Source of the DNA: Isoetes taiwanensis
Taxonomy: Eukaryota > Streptophyta > Lycopodiopsida > Isoetales > Isoetaceae
Length of the DNA stretch: 64,000 nucleotides
Assembly (NCBI GenBank): GCA_021234155.1
Contig: JAJEKV010000046.1
Coordinates: forward strand, 6,951,012-7,015,011
Reading direction: 5' to 3'
Shown: piece by piece, positions 24,361 to 36,054 of the stretch
How positions within the stretch are numbered: position 1 is the first letter of the stretch
How the letters are laid out: every line of letters begins with the position of its first letter
Program-made: the position numbers and the translations under genes
The notes under the pieces: model-generated
Seen by the model: the letters and a program-made list of their open reading frames with translations, nothing else
Databases searched by the model: none
Told to the model about the DNA's origin: nothing

Positions 24361-24790
24361 AGAGAAATGAAATGAAATGAAATTTGATTATTACATCTGT
24401 GAGGCCGCCAAGCTATAAGGCCTTCAACTTGTACATTCAACAATATAAAACAAATCATCTAATGCATCCTCTGATAGTAATGCATTAGACTCTTACCTCT
24501 AACTCATCTACCTTTTAAGGTTCTTAAAACATCGTCCCTACACTCTAAAATATCAATGATACGTCTCCAAATACGTGATCCTGGAAAAGCAAAAAAAGCC
24601 ATCGACGTGTCAGTATATATATCATACTTCTCTCGAATATCTCTGTAAGCATGGCAATGTAGAATTACATGTTCCTCATCTTTAAGTATCCATGCCTCAA
24701 ATATCTTACACAATCTAAGCCCATGAGGAATATCATTCCACCTGCCTACAGATGGCATGCTTATGCTTCCTGGAAATCCCCTCTGCCAAA
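24361..24790 (-). pseudogene. 5'-truncated satellite-tailed LINE copy
   Basis: An ATTTC pentamer tail (24,363-24,382 as GAAAT) and a terminus related to the one at 22,755 (GGCCTCACAGATGTAATAAT on the coding strand) close this fragment. It encodes only the C-terminal zinc-binding remnant: VGRWNDIPHGLRLCK, then KDEEHVILHCHAYRDI. Confidence 0.85.
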
Positions 24791-24839
24791 TACTTTGCCT
24801 CCTTCAATGTAGGATTAATATGGGTCTATAAAATCTGCA

Positions 24840-25240
24840 CCAGATCATCAAGCAGTTAATATATGCTGATGATGTGGACCTTCTAGCTTACACACCAGCA
24901 GACATGCAATGCCATCTCAATGCCCTGGACACATTCTACCAAGAGACTGATATGCGTGTCAACCTGGCCAAGACTAAGGTGGTCCTCATATCATCCTCAC
25001 GTCAGCCGAGGATCCCCTCCTTCAGTTATCGAGGGCAGAATGTGGAAGTGGCATCCACATACAAATATTTGGGAGTGGAGTTTCCTTCTATTATGCATTG
25101 GAATACATCTATACGGCTACGAGTGACGACGGGCTGGAAGGCACTATATGCAATGCAAAACAATAGTCATAGAGCAGAGTTGTATGATTGGGCCCATCAG
25201 TCGCACCTATTCAAGGTCTTAGTGGAGCCTGTCCTTTTTT
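24840..25240 (+). pseudogene. LINE reverse-transcriptase fragment (plus strand)
   Basis: The open frame has IYADDVDLLAYTPADMQ (catalytic loop), VNLAKTKVVLISS, YRGQNVEVASTYKYLGVEF and WKALYAMQNN. It belongs to the same lineage as the 22.7- and 25.3-kb copies but lies in the opposite orientation. It ends abruptly near 25,240, where a minus-strand copy begins, so a rearrangement or nested insertion joins them. Confidence 0.85.
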
Positions 25241-25264
25241 TATTGCTCCATCTCTTCATATCCT

Positions 25265-26746
25265 CTAAAGAACATTCATTTTGACCCATGTGCGGATGTC
25301 AACTTTATGCAAAGCTAAATCATGAATATTTATCCCCCATCGTGCCATCCACTGACTGGCATCAGCAAACCAGCCCTTAACCCATGTCTCCTCCAAAGTC
25401 AAGCGTGGTAAACTTTTTTTAGGCATAATATACAACACCTTATAGACATAATTAAGGAATCTGTAAAGCGCCTCTGCCTCCAATGTGAGCATCCCACATT
25501 TCGCTAACATCATATTATAGGGAGTTTGTATGTTTGTTCCAAGTTCAGACCGACAGAATTTCTTTTGAACTTTCTCAACTTTTTTTCAAGTCTCCAATGC
25601 CAATCCAGGACTCTATACTTCACATCTATACAAAACCATGGATTGGACCAGTGTTATGTAAAGCATTCTTTTCAAGCTAAAGTTCCATATCTCTGCTTTG
25701 GCACATCTACATTGCATTGCATACAGTGCTTTGAGGCTACCGTTTACATTTTGCTCCATTGCTTGGTTCAATTTGGAATCGTATCCACTAATATCCCAAG
25801 GCACTTGTAGCTATTGGTAATTTCTACAAGTTTATCTTGATAATAGAACTTTAAATGATCAATCTTGTGTGCCCCAAACACAATCACTTTGGTCTTACCC
25901 ATATTAACTTGCATGCCTTTTGCATCACAAAATAATGAAAGCGCACCCAAGTGCCGTTGTAACCCCTATATGCTCCTAGATAGCGATACCAGATCATCAG
26001 CATAGAAAAGTAGCATAAGGACATACCCATTTATAGGCATTCCATTTCCTCCATGGTCCCGCATCTAGCATTCAAGTTGGTCTATAAAAAGACCAAATAA
26101 TGTAGGCGATAGAGGACACCCATGTTTTACTCCCACATTGCTCTCCAATAAAGACATTGAACCAGTACCTTTTCATATAGCTTTCCAACTGCTTGTCTGT
26201 ATTCAACATGAATGTTTAAATCATTCATTCTTTCCCATAGATTTTTTCTGTTCACCATATCAAAAGCCTTGGAGAAGTCAACAAATACAGCATATAGGAG
26301 ATTCTTTTTCCCAACAACAGAATCTATCATTGCACGCATAGAGATCAAATGGTCAATAATGGACCTCTTGGGTCTGAACCTAGCTTGTCCCACTACTCTA
26401 GCATTATTATCCTCAGGCCACATGCTAATTTTTGAATCCATAATGACTGCAAAAGTTTAGCATATAACCTGCTAACCATGATCAAATGATAATTAGTTGG
26501 ATCCAATTCATCGTCTGCTTTGTGGAGTGGAACTACTCTGTTTATTTGTTATGCTTGTGGGAAGCCCACTCGTAGCACTGCATTAAATAATTTTAACAAG
26601 ATAGCAGCAATTCTATCACCCGCCCACTTGAACATTTCAGTTATAAGACCCTTCGCCTCAGCAGCTTTATTATTAGGCAACTTTTGTAAACCACAATGTA
26701 TATCCAAAGTGAATAAAAGATACTCTCCATCATACCCGCCATCCAT
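25265..26746 (-). pseudogene. LINE reverse-transcriptase pseudogene
   Basis: In order on the minus strand: the finger segment LPNNKAAEAKGLITEMFKWA (26,700), VGQARFRPKRSIIDHLISMR, palm motif A AVFVDFSKAFDMVNRKNLW (26,270), VNMGKTKVIVFG (25,900), NSYKCLGILVD, and LKALYAMQCRC. At least four frameshifts or stops separate these pieces, and the YADD loop survives near 26,000 in a disrupted frame. The endonuclease and the 3' tail are missing. Confidence 0.85.
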
Positions 26747-26786
26747 ACAAAAGATTCATTCTGATTTGAAATATGGTACAATTTTT

Positions 26787-26811
26787 GGGTTGCCCCTAGG
26801 GGGGCAATCCC
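26787..26811. repeat. GGGTTGCCCC hairpin
   Basis: A short inverted repeat, GGGTTGCCCCTAG then GGGGCAATCCC, preceded by a T-run. A close relative occurs at 40,705-40,725. Confidence 0.7.
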
Positions 26812-26823
26812 TTGTTTATGTGG

Positions 26824-26877
26824 GTTTTTGGCATATTCATGGTATATGCTAGCATATACCTAGAATATGCCAAAAAC
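26824..26877. repeat. 54-bp near-perfect palindrome
   Basis: Two 27-bp arms (GTTTTTGGCATATTC... and ...GAATATGCCAAAAAC) meet without a loop at TATATGCT|AGCATATA. Only one or two positions fail to pair. It lies between a LINE remnant and the PPR pseudogene. Confidence 0.95.
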
Positions 26878-26920
26878 TGCTAAAAACCTGCTGTAAGCTG
26901 TAAATGTTAGGTCATCCCTG

Positions 26921-29075
26921 TTGCCAGGCGGCTGCTGTGCATACCGGCTAACCGGAAGTTTGGATGCATGGAGGCCATCGGCAAGGTTGTCAGGTGGGAA
27001 ACTGTTTCACTCTCAAATTGTTGGTTGTGGCCTTCAAAAGGACGTGGTTATGGGAAATGCACTCCTTAACATGTATGGAAAATGTGGAAGCTTCAAATAT
27101 GCAAGACGGATGTTTGAGATGATAGGTCATTTGCAAGATATTGTCTCCTAGAATTCTCTGCTTGCTCCATATTGTCGTCATGGATTTTTTGACGGGGCTC
27201 TTGATTTGTTCTTACATATGTCTCAAGAAGGAATTAAACCAAACAGAATCACTTTTATCGTTATTCCAAGCATTTGTTCTGGTCCAGAGGATCTTGCAGA
27301 TGGCAAAAAACTTCATGCTCACAGTATTACAAGTAAGTTTGAGAAAAATACTGTTGTAGGTAATGCATTCATCGATATGTATGGAAAGTGTGAGGCTGTG
27401 GATAATGCCTACAGATTGTTTAATACACTGCCACAGAAGAACATTGTTTCATGGAATGCCATAATCGCAGTATGTGCCCAGCATGAGAGCACCCTTCTCG
27501 GTGTTGTTGATGCGTGTTCTAGTCTTCCATATGGTGGTTTTCTTCATGCTTATATACTTTGCATCAGGGTGTCAGATGCTATGGTTGGCAACGCCCTTAT
27601 TGAAATGTATGCAAGGTGTGGAAGTTTGCATGATGCTCAGATAATATTCCGTAAAATACGGGAGCAAGGCACGGGCACATGCACGTACACGTGGAATGCC
27701 ATGATGGGTGCATATGCCCAAAGATGAAAAATGCAAAGAAGCTCTTAAGCTCTTTAATCGATGCAACAATGTGCTTGTGGTCCCGACCGTGCTACATTTC
27801 TTATCATGCTCGATGCATGTTGTAGTCCGTAATTTCTCCAAGAAGGTCGGTTACTTCATAAGCATGTCATTGACAATGGGTTTGAGTCGATATCATTCTT
27901 AGTAATACTATTATGAATATGTACGGAAAATGTGGAAGCATACAAAGTGCACGTGGTGTTTTTGACAAGCTTTACCAACGTGATTTGGTTTCCGGAATAC
28001 AATGTTTACGATATGCTCAACATAGTTGTTAGAAGCAATCTTATTGTTTAGGGACATGCATGAGCAAGTTGTTAAACCAAACAGATTACATTTACTAGCA
28101 TTTTCAATGCATTCTCAAATGCTTCAAAGATTAATGGATGGCGTGTTGTTCCATGCTAATTTTATAGGTAAGGAAAATGAGTACGATGTTGCCGCGGACA
28201 ATTGCTCTAGTCAATATGTACGATAAGTGTGGCGATCTATTGGAAGCCCAAAGCAGCTCTTTGATAAAATGCTTTTCAAGGATGTAGTATTGTGGACCTC
28301 AATGATTGCGGCATATGTTCAAGATGACAAGCCGATAGAAGCGCTTTTGAGCTCTTCCAACAACCGCAAAACAGAAGGTATGTTTCCGCACAAGATTACT
28401 TGTGTTAGTGCCTTGGATGCATGTGCGAACCTTGCTGCCCTGACAGAGGGCACCATCATCAGTGCCTATAACAGGAAGGTATGTTTCCAGACAAGATTAC
28501 TTGTGTTAGTGCCTTGGATGCATGTGCGAACCTTGCTGCCCTGACAGGGGGCACCATCATCAGTGCCTATATCACTGAGAATGGATTTGACTTTGATGTT
28601 TGTGGACACAGCCATTATCAACATGTATAGAAAATGTGGTCACCTTAACAGAGCACATAAGAAGTTTGATGAGATGCCCAAACGAAATCTGGTTACATGG
28701 AATGCCATGATTGCAGCTTATGCTCAACAGGGAGATGGTATTACGGCCCTCCAGATTTTCTTGAAAATGCAGGAGGAATGCATTAATTTAGATAGAGTTA
28801 CTTTCATCAATGTGTTGTTAGCTTGCAGCCATGCAGGGTTGGTTGATGATGGTCATTATTATTTCGAATTTATGAGGAACTGCCATTGGACTAGACTAGG
28901 TATGGAGCATTATGGTTGCATGATTGACCTACTTGCAAGAGCAGGCCATCTAAATGATGCAGAGGGGATGTTATGTAATATGTTTCTCTCTCCTAATGCT
29001 CTTGTGGTGATTATTGGTGAATATCAATTGATGCGGCAAATCAAATCTGTCGTAATGTGATTCAATTGAATGCAA
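26921..29075 (+). pseudogene. PLS-class pentatricopeptide-repeat pseudogene
   Basis: PPR proteins of this class are RNA-binding helical-repeat proteins of plastids and mitochondria, used in organelle RNA editing and processing. Repeated PPR signatures are clear: VVMGNALLNMYGKCGSFKYA, VVGNAFIDMYGKCEAVDNAY, NIVSWNAIIAVCAQ, MVGNALIEMYARCGSLHDA, KCGHLNRAHKKFDEMPKRNL, TWNAMIAAYAQQGDGITAL, then VTFINVLLACSHAGLVDDG and YGCMIDLLARAGHLNDAEGM of the last L2/S2-E1 region. The frame breaks at about 27,150, 27,727, 27,900 and repeatedly to 28,230, and a 101-bp duplication at 28,375-28,576 shifts it again. No E2/DYW domain and no clear transit peptide are found. At least 8 repeats are recognisable. The gene is dead. 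Confidence 0.92.
28375..28576. repeat. 101-bp tandem duplication inside the PPR pseudogene
   Basis: Copies begin at 28,375 and 28,476 (AAGGTATGTTTCC) and share GCCTTGGATGCATGTGCGAA and ACCATCATCAGTGCCTATA. Because 101 is not a multiple of three, the duplication shifts the frame. The copies differ at only a few sites, so it is recent relative to the decay around it. Confidence 0.92.
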
Positions 29076-29843
29076 AAGAAATGCAGCCTAGTCAGCCAAA
29101 TATATCTATAGGATGTAATCTATTCTTTTCCAATTTCCTCTTGCCTGTCTTACTTATCTTGTAGAGATGGTAGAGCTTTTAAAGGTTGCCCAATGTTTTT
29201 TAAGGGTCGAGCTCTTGTTGGGTTTTTTTCCAAAAAATGTTAAATTTGACACGTGTATTTTTTTCCCCCTTGCCTTGGTCGGGTCTGGTTGCATAAGCCT
29301 TTTTCCCCCTGCTTTCCAATTTGGAGCATCCGACAGCTCAAATCTGTGACCTTCCTGTGTGGACTTACTGGTCGGGCGCTTCATAGCTTTTTCCCGCCTC
29401 TGCCTGTTTTTCGATTTGGGGCATTCAGCAGCTCGAATCTGTGTCCTTATCTTGGATTTGGTGGTCGGACGGTTGATAATGTCTTGATTTGTAGGGCGAG
29501 CAAACAACAAGAGTGAGCTACAGCCAGATTGAGATAGTCCTCTGCAGATCCGATGAGGTTTAATCGAAATAGTGATCTTTATGTGCGCTGGCTGGAGTAG
29601 AGCCTGTTCCCTGAAGTCATTTTCGGATTTGCGCTCTTCTATTGCTTGTTTCTATTAATTTTTTATTTCAGGTTGTTGATTGCATGTGGGTAGCATTGCA
29701 GATTCTAATTACTAATTACTATCCACTCCAATGTAGAATGTATATGTTACATATGCAATGGTATGAATAGGAAATAAGATAATGTGAAGATATGAAGATG
29801 GGGATGCATTATTGTTTTTGTTATCTAGATTTTAGGAGGAATG
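29076..29843. other. Non-coding 3' flank of the PPR pseudogene
   Basis: Pyrimidine-rich, with short ORFs but no recognisable protein. Confidence 0.4.
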
Positions 29844-30011
29844 GTGTAAAACTCCGCAGTCCAATAGATAGTATATATGTAATAGTATGAATACCTTAAA
29901 TGTGAGTTGTGAGGAGGAGGAGGAGGAGTGTAAAACTCTGCAGTCCAATAGATAGTACATATGTAATGGTATGAATACCTTAAATGTGAGTTGTGAGTTG
30001 TGAGCTGTAAA
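29844..30011. repeat. 84-bp tandem duplication
   Basis: GTGTAAAACTC starts at 29,844 and 29,928. Both copies continue through CAGTCCAATAGATAGTA and end in TTAAATGTGAGTTGTGAG. A GAG-trinucleotide run (29,911-29,928) joins them. Confidence 0.9.
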
Positions 30012-30052
30012 TGGCCATGGCCTCTGTCTGGAAGAAGCAGCTCCTTTGCTGC

Positions 30053-30078
30053 AAAAAAAAAAAAAAAAAAAAAAAAAA
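30053..30078 (+). other. A26 run, possible retroposon tail
   Basis: Twenty-six As follow GCAGCTCCTTTGCTGC. It may be the tail of a plus-strand retroposon upstream. I could not find a matching target-site duplication. Confidence 0.45.
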
Positions 30079-30359
30079 GCATCTGGATCTAGAACCAACT
30101 GATGTTTGTGTGAACACCATTTTGGCTATGGCTAATATTTTGGTTATGCTTTCTCTAAAGCACTTGAACAGGCCGAATCCGAACTGTGATTGTGTCTGCA
30201 CGACATAAGACACGTACGGACACTTCTACAACATTAAATAACTCAATTGCATACACAATTCAATCGAGGGGCACTTGTGGAGGGGCTTGCACATGAATGT
30301 AGGGGGCCTACAAATTGATTGTCAGAACATGATAGGGGTCTACTTTAATTTAAATATTG

Positions 30360-31380
30360 TGAAAACATGACTTCACGGTTTGATTTAGGCCATTTCACCC
30401 TCGAGAAATTGGAGGGCAACCCGTGCGCAGCACCTTGTTGTATTTGCTCAAAAAGAGCTGCAACATTCAATGTAGCCCCAACATTTTGATATGGCTTTAA
30501 CCCGTCCATTTCCTGATGCTTTTTATGCAGATATACCCTCTTTTTTCTTAACCAATTTAACATATTCTTTCCTTTCTTTGATTTTCGCATCCCCTTTTGC
30601 TCTCTTAAACCTCAGCCTTTGTTCTCTATATTCTTGGTCAACCACCCATTGCATGGTAATCCCTTCCTTTGCCTATGTGAGCTAAAGCACATGGCTGCAG
30701 TATCAATTACCAAGCATGTCAAAGCGTCGCTAATCTCAGATGTTGTTTGTGGCCATGATATCAATGAAACTTTTTCCTCACAAGATTCCTTAAACACAAT
30801 GTTCTTATCATATCTCATCTTGATTTTTGGAGCTCGGATAGACGAAGAAGCATGCGCCGATGTGTCTAAAGCATGTATAGCAACAAAAATTGACACATGA
30901 CCTGACTCAATCCTTTCATTGCCAATAGAAAGATTGACCATTTAATTAATAAATATTGGCTTGGCTAAAATATAGTCCACCACACTTGCATTTCTGCAAG
31001 TATATTTTTTAGAACTGAGAAATTTTGCTATGTCATTACATATAATCATATCAAGGCCACTACATAATGCCAAAACATGGTGTCCTTGAGGATTAGGCCA
31101 TCTAATTCTATCATCAAAGTGTCTATGCTGTGTTATCTTTCTCACAGACTTCAGATCGCATGTGAAGAGAGCATGATTATAGGATGCTCTGATTGGATGC
31201 TCACTTGAAATTTCTCCATCTCTAATTGCATCAGTTCCATATAAACCTTTTTTAATATCCTTCATCAATGAGTTCACAGCTTCTTTTAGAGATTCCTGCA
31301 TTGCTACCATAAAATTAGCCTTCATAGCTTCCATCATCTGCTGCATAGAAAGGGTTAGCGATTCTTCCATAGAGCTTTCA
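30360..31380 (-). pseudogene. LINE 5'-half remnant: ORF1-like start, endonuclease end, linker
   Basis: On the minus strand, MEESLTLSMQQMMEAMKANF (31,370) is an ORF1-like helical start. It runs almost directly into the end of an EEP endonuclease: WPNPQGHHVLALCSGLDMII, then KYTCRNASVVDYILA. The basic linker that usually precedes the reverse transcriptase follows (WLRKKRVYLHKKHQEMDG, 30,550). The first half of the endonuclease, including its catalytic start, has been lost by internal deletion, and no reverse transcriptase follows. The fragment probably belongs to the same lineage as the 22-26-kb LINEs. Confidence 0.75.
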
Positions 31381-31390
31381 AATTTATCAA

Positions 31391-34097
31391 CAAAACCTGT
31401 CTATGGAGACTCAATTTCTGCTGCATGAAAGGCACCAGAGTCAAGCTCTGATATCGATACGGCTAAAACTTCTCGATTAGGGGGGCCCACGAGAAGGAGA
31501 CCCCTATTGAGCTTTCTTCTTGGCCGTATATTAATCGACAAAGAAGAACCCGATTGGAAAATAGAAATTTCAGATAGATAAACAGATCCAAACCTGGTTA
31601 TATCATATACTTTGGAAAGGCCTCAGGACCAGCTTTCCAATGAGATGAAATATGTGACAATCTGACGCTATATGCGAGAGTTATGGCCTATCTAAAGAAG
31701 TCATAGATAATTGTAATATCATGATATGGAGCTCAAAAGAAATAACCATTTTTGCAAAATTTGTGAACCACCAAGGTGAATATGTGAGTCGCCTCTAGGA
31801 AGATTGCAAATGTACTGGAAGTGATCCAAAGAGAAAGTGGTCTAGGTTGACAGAAGGGTGGAGATGTATATGGTCTAGATGGTTATGTGGGAACAAGAAT
31901 TGAGGGAGAAACGTGAGAACAAGGCAAAATCGAGGTCAATGTTGAAGTCACAAGCAAGGTGTAACTTAGAGTTCAGAATGAAGAGAAGTGCTATATATAT
32001 ACAAAAATTTTATGTGGGAAGCAAAGGCAATGCTAAGCAAAGTTATTGTCAAAGGGTGGGTGATAATTGTAACCAAACAATATGCTAAGGTTAGCAGAGG
32101 GTTTACAACTTAACCTCGAAGATGGTCTCCCCCTAAGAATGACAAGACTTCTAGCAAAACAGGTTACGAAGGAATTTTGCAAAAAATATAACACCCTAAT
32201 GAGAAACCATATACCACAATGTTAGTACTGTGAGACATTTTAATAGCAAGTGTGAATAAATGGGTAAATAAGAGACCTGTCAATATTCTAAATGCAATTC
32301 TCACAAGGGGAAACAATTCCGATCTAACCTTTAATTCTAAATTGCCAAATATCAAACTCATAAGATATCAAACAACTCACCCTAGACCAAAGAATAAAAC
32401 AAAGCATGCCAATTCTAAAATCCGACTGCATAGATGCTGTGAAGATAATGCATGCCAATATCTTTAGTCCAACTTCCAAAAAAGAATTTTAAATATAAAT
32501 ACATAAGTTCCAATTGTGAATGTAAAGACATGCATGAGTCTCAAACAAAATTGATGAAGCAACAACATGACTAGTTCCAAAACTATTATGCCAAGAATGT
32601 CCAGTCATGTAAGCAAATGCAAAGCGTTGAAAAGTGCTTCACCCCAGAAGAAATAAGTCGTTACCAAAAAGAATGGGAAAATGCTACTATATAGGAAAGG
32701 GAAAAGTGCAATGAGAAAAATAATGACGGAAGCAACATAGACATATAAGAGGAGCACGCCGAGGTTGAAACCCAACATCAATTTACCTGGATTAGCGAGG
32801 GCTTTTGTATGAAAATACAATAAAAAACCTAGCCATATAATTATTAGGAGGAAAACTAACTCAACATTCCAAAATTGCCATGACAGAAGAAATCGACAAA
32901 ATGTCTCTACCATCATAAATTACAACATATACATACTAGAACAAAAAAATAGATTCAACCCTTGATATAAAAAAATCGAGGGCACCATATATAGAAAGAC
33001 TACACATTATGATGGCAAAAATTAGGTTTGTTAGGTATCAATTGAGACTAGATCGTCAATTTAGAATATGACAATAGCCGAATCAATGGTGGCATATAGA
33101 AATAGAGCATAAGGGCATGCATCCAGAAAAAAGAACAACAAAAAACTAAAATAGAAGAGCCCTAGCCGAATATGAAATTCAGGAGAAAGAATCTTGAAGA
33201 ACTGCATCGGCCTGTTGGAGCATGTGGTGCCTAATCAACAGGGCATGATTGAAGCCACCCGGATTGGGAATCGGTGAAGTCAGATCTGCATGTGGAAGAT
33301 TAGCAAGCTAGGTTGCAGAGGGAGATATATGAGATTACTTTGAGTTGGTTAGGAAATACATGGGCTATTGGGTTAGGGAATACATGGGTTAGGAAATGAC
33401 ACGCAACTGTGCTCAAATATCAGAATGGTTAGAATTGACATGAGCTGGGCAAAAGTAGATTATAATGATGTTCAAGGGTGACAAACAAAAAAGCTTTTGC
33501 ATGGCTAAACATCAAAGGGAGGGAGACCACAGGAAAAGCACGTTGTTAAGAGAGCAGGTGCTCCAATTGTAATGTCCAAATCCCATCCCAGCTTCGTGCT
33601 AGATTGCATGTAAATAATCCAAGAGATATCACCGGTGTAATCCGATCCTTTTATAGATTTCCTCATTACAAAAATTGCAACTCAAATTGTACGAAAAATA
33701 GTGATCAGAAGGAATTGGCAAGCATGGCCTTGCAAGCAAATCCAAACCTTGCAAATCCCTCAAAAACAATCACTATTTTGTTAGAGCCCCATCTATTGTA
33801 AAGGCTCTTTGCATGCATCACAATTCAACGAAAAAAGCATACTCCATAAGTGCTAGAATGGTTTGCATGCATTATAACTTGAGAATAGAATAGAATATTC
33901 TATAACTTGAGAGAAAACCATAATTTGACAAGAAAAAACATACCTTCATAAGCTATACCTGAGAAATGCCAAGTTGAAGAGGAAGATGAGCCAAGAAAGA
34001 CTGCGAGATCATGTTGGATCATTTTGGGCTGAGAGGTAGTGTAGGATAAGAGTTGTAAACATAACGTTAGAAGGAAAATAAAAGATCCGGGATGAGA
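31391..34097. other. AT-rich non-coding stretch
   Basis: No gene is supported over 2.7 kb. A degenerate TATCAGAGC-like word (reverse complement near 31,446-31,456) may be an old primer-binding site. Short tandem wording (TTAGGGAATACATGGGTTAG-like) occurs at 33,345-33,395. Confidence 0.4.
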
Positions 34098-34224
34098 AGC
34101 AATGAGAAAGGAAGAGATGTTGCTGTGAGAAGACGCGGATAACCAGCCACAAGAATGAATAGTGCATATATAGTTGCTTGTCCCTTTCCAGAATGCCGAC
34201 CCGATGGCTCGGATCGATGCTAAA
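34098..34224. repeat. Dispersed repeat, copy 2
   Basis: Matches 16,140-16,283 in the same orientation. Sequence beyond both ends is unrelated, which marks the repeat limits. Confidence 0.8.
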
Positions 34225-35061
34225 CTACGATATTATAATGCTATATATTCTTGTACAAGCATAATGCCTTGCTTTGCCCTTTTTTCTAGGGGGAATGTGA
34301 GTGCCCCTATGAAAGAAAAGGCTAAAAAAGGAAATGGTTTATCCAAAACATCGTTTCTAGCACCTACATCATTATTTAAAAACTTCTTTTACTAGACTAT
34401 ATAAACAAGGGAGAAGCTTTATAAAATTGCACTTCCCACGAGTATCAAAATCTAGATATTTTTTTTTAAGATATCTTCAAAACAGATAATGTAGAATAAC
34501 ATAGGAATCCAAGACTAAGTTCCAGTTATATAATCGATATTTATATCTAGAGGACGAAATGAATCACTGACAAAAAGTTAACATGAGGACGGAAAGGTTC
34601 CCCATTTTTCCTTCATTGGGCCATTGGCCTTCCAATTATACAAAAGGATCCCACTAGAAGACATACAGAGAGGGGGAGCATCTTTTATGTCAACGACACA
34701 CCACGCAAGAATAAAAGAATAACGTGCGTTAGATCCCAACTGTAATCACCATATATTGCATGTTTTCATGAGAGCAGTTGCATCATGTTGAAGGTGCTTC
34801 CCCATGTTTCTACCACAATAATGTTGATACTTTGCTATCGTAGTAATTTTAAATAGATGAAGGGGTTCACCTCCCCTGCGAGCCCATTACGTCTGGGCTC
34901 GCCCATTTATCTGGCGTAATGGGAGAGCAGAGCGGGCAAGATTATTAGCATCCGGACCAAGATATCAGCATCCAAACCTGAATCCGAAGCTATAATCAGC
35001 TGGTTCTGGCATATCACAGGTCTGCAACAGACGTTCAAGATTGCTTTGATCCAAAAGCCTG
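34225..35061. other. Upstream flank of NTF2
   Basis: AT-rich with no supported ORF. It probably holds distal promoter sequence of the gene at 35,361. Confidence 0.4.
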
Positions 35062-35110
35062 CCGGTTAAGGATAAATAAATGATATTTTAATGTCTACGG
35101 AAACCTCAAA
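35062..35110 (-). mobile_element. LINE 3'-terminus relic
   Basis: ATAAATAAATG followed by ATATTTTAATGTCTACGGA is very close to the LINE terminus at 16,689 and related to those at 39,646 and 53,451. Only the last 20-40 bp of an element are visible. Confidence 0.5.
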
Positions 35111-35172
35111 TGGTGCGTTTTCTTCATTTGGCGAGAATGTCGAAGGGCATTACTGTGATAATGTTGCTCAAT

Positions 35173-35180
35173 TTATATAG
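35173..35180 (+). promoter_or_regulatory. Candidate TATA box of NTF2
   Basis: TTATATAG lies about 180 bp upstream of the NTF2 start codon. It would place transcription start near 35,205 and give a 5' UTR of about 155 nt. This is inferred from the sequence only. Confidence 0.45.
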
Positions 35181-35360
35181 AACCATGGTTTAACCTTTTA
35201 ATCCTGTAAATAAATTCCAGCTGTCAAACTTCTTCTTGCCCTTCATTCTGAAGCGTGCCCGTCGTAATCCCATTGAGGCTATCTAGGTTTTGGGCGGAGA
35301 CTCTTCTGTTACTTCTCCTCCGGCGAATACGACCTTGGATCTGGTGCTCCGTCGTGAATC

Positions 35361-36054
35361 ATGGATCCAGATGCACTGTCCAAGGCCTTCGTTGATCACT
35401 ACTATTCTACCTTTGATACTAATCGTGTCAACTTGGTAAACCTCTATCAGGAGGCATCCATGCTTACTTTTGAAGGCGAAAAGATTCAAGGCGCTCAAAA
35501 CATTGCTGCTAAGCTTACTGGCCTCCCTTTCCAGCAGTGTCAGCATAACATTTCTACTGTTGATTGCCAGCCATCTGGTGCTCCTGGTGGTATGCTTGTG
35601 TTTGTAAGTGGCAATCTGCACCTGCCTGGAGAAGAACATTCTCTGAAATTTAGTCAGGTTTGGACTAAACCCATCTTTCTTGCGGTCTGTATTTTTATTG
35701 TTTCCATTCCTTTTTTATAGCTTCAGATCCGTTCTTCATTGAGGGTCTGGATTGTACGGTCACTCTAGACTTTAAGATCTGTTGATTTTGTTTAAAAATT
35801 TCGAATCAAGTGGCTGCATACCCTGATCGCGTTATTAGTTCAGCTAGCATACGATTTTTTGGCATATACTAGACCCATTTTTCTTTATATAGAACATGTT
35901 TAGTATTTCTTCATTTAGAACAGTTATCTGCGCACAATATTATCTTTTGCATTCAGTGATCTTTCCTGTTTAATTGCAGATGTTTCATTTGATACCGACT
36001 CCAGCAGGGAGTTTTTATGTTTTTAATGACATCTTTCGACTCAACTATGCATAG
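35361..36054 (+). CDS. NTF2: Nuclear transport factor 2 (NTF2), two exons
   Basis: NTF2 is a small homodimeric factor that binds RanGDP and FxFG nucleoporins and carries Ran back into the nucleus. Exon 1 is 35,361-35,657 and exon 2 is 35,980-36,054. The intron is 322 bp with a canonical CAG|GT donor and TTGCAG acceptor, in phase 0. The joined product is 123 residues, the usual plant NTF2 length, starting MDPDALSKAFVDHYYSTF and ending GSFYVFNDIFRLNYA. The single NTF2-like fold covers the whole protein. Typical plant segments are visible: LYQEASMLTFEGEKIQG, STVDCQPSGAPGGMLVFVSG and GEEHSLKFSQ just before the splice. No stop or frameshift is seen. It is the only protein gene in the window that looks intact, and it lies in a low-repeat pocket. 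Confidence 0.96.
35658..35979 (+). other. NTF2: NTF2 intron 1
   Basis: A 322-bp, T-rich, phase-0 intron between codons 99 (CAG) and 100 (ATG), with a GT donor and a TTTAATTGCAG acceptor. Confidence 0.95.

Noticed and set aside
31440-31470. Degenerate primer-binding site of an LTR retrotransposon
   Set aside because: The TATCAGAGC word lacks the full match and no LTR pair was found around it.
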